From positions 18,269,457-18,333,456 of the forward strand of contig OZ022342.1 of NCBI GenBank assembly GCA_963989245.1: a stretch of 64,000 nt of DNA, written 5' to 3'. The translations under genes were made by a program, and so were the position numbers. The stretch comes from Nansenia antarctica. Lineage: Eukaryota > Chordata > Actinopteri > Argentiniformes > Microstomatidae. Of this stretch, positions 59,068 to 64,000 are shown in pieces. Position 1 is the first letter of the stretch. Every line of letters starts with the position of its first letter. The notes under the pieces are model-generated. The model was not told the DNA's origin, did not search any database, and was given only the letters and a program-made list of their open reading frames with translations.

Positions 59068-62000
59068 TTACTGTAGTCCAAACCCTGGGGAATTTTGTAT
59101 CCCAAAGTCCATGTTGTTCCGAAACTCAGTGTAATTCATGGCCATCGGTATCTCTATTGTGTTGGCGCAGGTTCTGCTCATTGGGAAGCGTGATGTCCGC
59201 AGAAAAAGCAGTTTGGGTGGTGGCTGGATCCCAGAGGGAGGCAGTGCGTCGAGTCCTGTGGCGAACATGAGGATGTCCTGGAGGAAGATTCCTGTTTGTT
59301 TCTCTGAAAAAAGTAGATTTAGTTTAGTTGTAAAATATAATATTTCAATGGAACTGCCAGCAATAGAAGATGATATCAAGATGACATAATTAAAAGATCT
59401 GGGGACTGTTCAGGTCTTCTGCAGGGTAGGGAGTGTGTTTATGATGAGATAATTAAAATAAACCTTCTGTGTCAAGAAGATAGTCTCTCCAGAATCCGAG
59501 TACACGGGTTTCTTCCTGTCGCCTTGTGCACCCTGCTTCACTGAGCTTAACCTCAAAGATGTCCTCCAATGTTTCAGCTGTTAGATGTTGAGCACTTGAG
59601 CACATAAAGACCCCGAATACAGATGCATGCTGTTCCAAAGCATGAATTACATCTAGTGTTGCAAGTCCATCCTTGAATCTACAAAACATTAAGAGCAATC
59701 ATCACCTAACATGCTAACAGCAGCATCTTCAAGCAGTCCCACCAATCATACATCAATGTCAAATTTGTCAAAATGTACATTCTGCCAAAATAACTGTCAC
59801 CTTACCTTTGAATTGCGAAATGGTTGCGATATATGATGTACCACTGCATGAAATCCTGGATGATCTTCTTTTTGTCACCCACACAAACAGGGTACTGAAA
59901 GCAACCAGCAGTCTGCAACATGCTGGAATGTCTGTCAACTAGTACAACTAGTTTGTCCAGCGTAGCTGCGTTGGATATCTAGGGTAGACAACAATCATCA
60001 TAAACATAAAGAGAAAGTGACTAAATGAGCTTTGTTAATATACAGTACCAACCTACCTCAAGCAGGGAAGCTCTAATGGTGTCGTCCGTTACATCTTCAA
60101 CCATGGCTACAGTGTCGGTGTTTGTTCCTGTGAGGTGCTCGTAGAGCATCTTGGACAGGAAGCGAGGACCTGGACCACCATGAACTATCGAGGTTGCAAT
60201 CATCCTTCCAGTGTCAAAGTACTCATCATCTCTTGCAGCTGTTGATCATTTTTGTTCAATTAGTACCACATTAACCAACATTATACAACAGTTATTTCCG
60301 ACTAACTAATTTGATTGGTCAAGAGGCATTCCATGAGTGCTGATATTCAGTTTTAACAGCACTGGGACTTTTTAAGTATATATATTCATATCACTCTGCT
60401 GCCCATAAATAGAATGTTCAGGTTACATCAATAGTCGGTATCAAAATATCACATTTCTATTATCAAAGAACACAATAAATGGAAACATACAGATAGTAGT
60501 AAAAGATACAAAGTAGCCTAGTCATAGTAGCCTATGTGCGTACCTACGACCAAACAGCAGCCGTGCTGACATACAGTATAACATCACTCCCTCTCGTGTG
60601 ATATTGCCAAAGTAGCCACATTCTTAAATGTGTAAGAGATTCCATTTTCACTTGGAATAGCAGCTCCTGCATTTCCAGTGTGAAGCACAACTTGAACTTG
60701 CGGAAATGTAATGTGTAATTATTTATTTTGTAATAAGAGTTACATTCTGAACTAGAAAAACCGCATAGCTATCCGCCTGGCGGTGGCATAAACATGATTA
60801 CCTGCAATGTCAAACGTCAGAAATCTCCTGTCCTCTGGGCCATCAAAGATTCTTCGCGTTCTCAGGCTGTTCATTAGGAGGGTCAGGAACTCGCGCTTGG
60901 GACCACCAGTGTCCACTCCTTCCTCATATCGCCCCTCATCATCAGTAAACTTCACTATTATGTCATGAGATGGGTCATATGAAGCACGTTTGAAGCCGCG
61001 GACTGCTCCGTCCCACACATTGGCTCTGTTAATATTGAACCTGCTCCAAGATGTTTTTATTATCTTTGCTGAGAGTCCTGAAACAATGTCTGCAGCAGTC
61101 AAGTCCTCTGTGCTGTAAAAGAAGATGTGGTGTACTATGATTTCAAATAATAAAGCCACAAATAACACAAGTTATTAATTATTAGTAACTGGTATTAGTA
61201 TCTGGTTTCTTTGAAAAACATTAGGTTTAAAACATACAATACCAGCACATTTGGCATAATATTATTGGTGCACACTGCCCGTAAACATTTGACAAAGATG
61301 CAAGAAATAAATTGAAAATCCACACAATTCTGAGTAAACTAGCAAATGTGTAAAGGTTGCATCTGTCAACACAGCTTACCTGTAGAAGTTGTTCTGACCC
61401 CGGGCACATTGCTCTTGTTCCTGGCAAATGTACAGTGTTATTCTTTGGTAGACCTTTCCAATGGCCTCCTTGTATTTCTCCACTGTGAAAGCGGTGTCTG
61501 TTCCTGGAATGTTTCGAACTTCCTGACCATCGGGGTACAGCAAGACATAGGCAACATCTTTCATGTCCTCGATAAAATCGTTCTGCTTCTTTAAAGCAGC
61601 ATCCAACAGTTGGTCAGATGACCATTGTGGTTGAACATCAAGGGGAAATGACTTCCCTCTCACAGGTTTAAAGAAGTCACCTGTCCTCCTCATAATGCCA
61701 ACAAATATCTACAGAAAGAGAAGAAAATAGAAATTAATAAAAGTAAACAAATTGATACAATTTGTCTTTTGACAGTGTGAGCAACATATTTATACTAATA
61801 AAAACAATGTTAAAAAGCATACCTTCACTGTTTTCTGTTTCTTCTTAGAGTTCTGACGTGTCTTTGAAAAGAATGTCCTTCTCTCCCTCTCTTTCACTGC
61901 CCTAAATTTGGTTTTGAACGTTTCCACCACGGTGCTCAGGACCGTGTTCTTCTTCAGCTCCGGTCTGATGGGGAAGTGGGTCCGACATTGAGGGCAGCTG

Positions 62001-62149
62001 TAGTTGTGGTCCTGCCAGGTGGCCAAAAGACAATCTTGGCAGAAGGTGTGGCCGCATGGGATGGTCACCGGATAGTCGAACGGAGAGAGGCAGACGCTAC
62101 AAGTCAATTCTTCCTCGAGACTCATGAGAGAAGGAATATCCTCCGCCAT
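59068..62149 (-). CDS. RING-HECT E3 ubiquitin ligase, unit 9 (subgroup B)
   Basis: Exons 62149-61823, 61708-61380, 61112-60802, 60238-60057, 59978-59806, 59678-59464 and 59303-59068. Intact; unit 7 type with one private change in the fifth coding exon, E394K in unit 1 numbering (CTAGTTTGTCC for CTAGTTCGTCC). Confidence 0.84.
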
Positions 62150-62266
62150 GACCAAACACACAGACAGCTGACCCGTGCGTCACTGGAGGGAGAAACGAAA
62201 CGTAAGGTTATCTCTATCCGCTTGTTAATACTTTTTCTGTAACCAGATAACAGCAACGTCGAAGAT

Positions 62267-62272
<6 letters not shown>

Positions 62273-62317
<45 letters not shown>
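62273..62317. repeat. (TA)n microsatellite, unit 9, 45 bp
   Basis: Same intron position. Confidence 0.95.
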
Positions 62318-62318
<1 letters not shown>

Positions 62319-63418
62319 CTAAACCTCTTTTCAGTCCCACTAATCATATACACAAAAAGAGCAGTCCTATGGTTTTGCCAGGTGCAATTATAGCCACGAT
62401 AACATGTAAATCGTCTAAAAACGCCACAAGTCATGCATCACAAAGTGCACCCGGAAACAAAGACCTCTCCAATTGGGTATCTTTCTCCGATTAAATACCG
62501 TTCCAATACAAATGAAAATCGACAGGCTTACCCTTGTTCGTGTAGTACGTAGACAGCGTGCTAAGGCCCTGATCATCCAGCCTTGTACTTCCTCAACTTT
62601 TCGTAATAAAAGTCTGTATTTATACAAACAGGTACCTTCAGGTAAGGGGTCCGCCCTCAGGTGAGGTTTAGACCAATCATGAGCAATGGGTGTGGACTTT
62701 GTACATTGATGAAGAGGATTATGATGAAGGCTAGGGGGGAAGCGGCCCCCACTTTCTCCCATGGAGACAAAGGTGAAAACGCAACACAATGGCCACAACT
62801 GGTTCAGTCTGGTCTTAGAGTACTGGGTCTGGGGCAACACAAAGGTCATAAACTGCTCTCGATGGTAGGGCAATCAGGTCTTTGTAATCATGTAAATGTG
62901 TCTATTGTCTTACCCCATGTCAAGCTTCAAGTAGAGAAACTGGTTCTGTTGTGTGTGACAACAGGAAATCATCTTCTACAGTCTGCTGCAGACATTCAAC
63001 CCAAGATGATGTTTGATTCTTAAATGTAGCTTATTACATATAATAATTTTCTCTCACATATTCCAAAGAAATTCTTTGTATGTTTTGCTATGTGAGTTGG
63101 TTGATTGGTTGTGACTGGACAGCAAAATAAGCTGCATTAACTGTGCTCCCAGAGTGTAGAGGCCATCTAACATGCAGTGTGTTCAATATGAGCAAGCATG
63201 GCACTCACTGAATCAGGATTCTATGAGACTAAAAGGTAAACAAAACTGTGTGTGCATACAGCCTGTTCTGTACTCCAATAAAGAAATAACAAAGAAACTG
63301 TTTACTGCTTAACTACTTTTATTACATTCAGCGGGGAATAAAACATTGGCATAAGTACTGGACTTCAACTGACTCAATTTCAGCTAGAATACATTCAACG
63401 ATTTGTTGGGGGGGGAAA

Positions 63419-63682
63419 TCATGAGGTATTGCATTTAGCGAGTTGAGGATGTTGAGTGTCCTCTACATACACCGGCCCAGTCACAATGTAAGTCAGATCC
63501 CCCCAGTTAATCACATCGCCTGGGCTGTAGTCTACATTATCTGTGAAGTGCTGAATCTCACAAGGAGACAGGACATAGTTCCACACATGCACATCAGTGA
63601 TTAGTGGAACGGACCGGAGACATGTTTTTGAAGAAGTTCCGAAAAGCAGTTCTGAAGAGGTTGTGGAGTGAAGAGGCGACAT
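63419..63682 (-). pseudogene. Pentraxin C-terminal fragment, unit 10
   Basis: Same frame as the unit 2 copy, and the last complete gene-like feature in the window. Confidence 0.73.
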
Positions 63683-63904
63683 AAAGGTACATATTATATT
63701 TCTTATTTATGTCTGCAGATAACATGTGCTGTATTTCAAACCGAAGGGCTCATTCTATGCCCTACACCCTACGAAGGGTTCGTAGAAGCGACGGAGGGTT
63801 ATCAGCCTGGCTGGGGTTCCATACTATAAATGTGTTAGTATTAATGTTAATACTATAATTGTGTTAATATTAAATAATAAACCATATCAATGCCTGTCTT
63901 CCAG

Positions 63905-64000
63905 GCTGCCATGTTTTGTCCTTTCTGTGGCCAAGATCTGGGGACTGTTCAAGTCTTCTGTGTCTCATGTGGCAAAAATGTACAGTTTTTGGCAGCACCT
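63905..64000 (+). pseudogene. Zinc-ribbon exon, unit 10 (cut by window end)
   Basis: ATG at 63911; only exon a is present and it is open to the window edge. Confidence 0.6.

Larger units (their letters stand above)
57551..63294. repeat. Tandem array unit 9 (5744 bp)
   Basis: The shortest unit: no BED-hAT (target at 62679-62686) and no MITE. It is closest to the inferred ancestral unit layout. Confidence 0.95.
63295..64000. repeat. Tandem array unit 10 (start only)
   Basis: The first 706 bp of a further unit, up to the middle of the zinc-ribbon exon, cut by the window end. Confidence 0.95.

Noticed and set aside
1..64000. CRISPR array or bacterial repeat system
   Set aside because: The repeats are 5.7-8.9 kb gene units with introns and eukaryotic transposons; no short regular repeats with spacers occur.
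1..64000. Assembly duplication as the sole explanation for the array
   Set aside because: Units differ by three clean insertions with target duplications, group-specific SNPs, a frameshift and a local triplication; copy number still needs read support.

Overview
The window looks like teleost fish nuclear DNA. It has split genes with GT-AG introns, a G2E3-like HECT ligase, a pentraxin exon fragment, hAT transposons with 8-bp target-site duplications, a tRNA-derived SINE, L2-type LINE remains and a long (TA)n microsatellite. There is no bacterial or viral gene organisation. The species cannot be named from the sequence.

Almost the whole window is one tandem array. Nine complete units and the start of a tenth lie head to tail, with starts at 1, 8904, 16020, 23857, 30941, 38053, 45153, 50927, 57551 and 63295. 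Unit lengths are 8903, 7116, 7837, 7084, 7112, 7100, 5774, 6624 and 5744 bp. The differences are explained by identifiable events: a hAT insertion only in unit 1, a BED-finger hAT in units 1-6 and absent from 7-9, a partial local triplication in unit 3, a hAT-like MITE only in unit 8, and a variable TA run.

Reading left to right, each unit holds: (i) a minus-strand C-terminal pentraxin fragment; (ii) a plus-strand remnant with a zinc-ribbon exon and a small helical-domain exon, split by an intron carrying a dead LINE fragment, and fused to an inverted copy of part of the main gene; (iii) the main gene on the minus strand, whose seven coding exons predict a protein of about 592 aa with an N-terminal C3HC4 RING, a middle domain and a C-terminal HECT domain; (iv) a noncoding first exon and a TATA/CCAAT promoter; (v) in units 1-6, the BED-hAT inserted one base upstream of the CCAAT box; (vi) a distal block ending in a poly(A) signal.

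The main gene is intact by inspection in seven units (1, 2, 4, 5, 7, 8, 9). It is broken in unit 3 (rearrangement) and unit 6 (2-bp deletion in the RING). Units 7-9 form a subgroup with their own amino-acid changes and an empty hAT site, so the array records successive insertion, amplification and exchange. The most interesting points are the RING-HECT architecture in an expanding array, the transposon in its promoter, the retained BED-only ORF, and a 3' region antisense to the gene's own exons.
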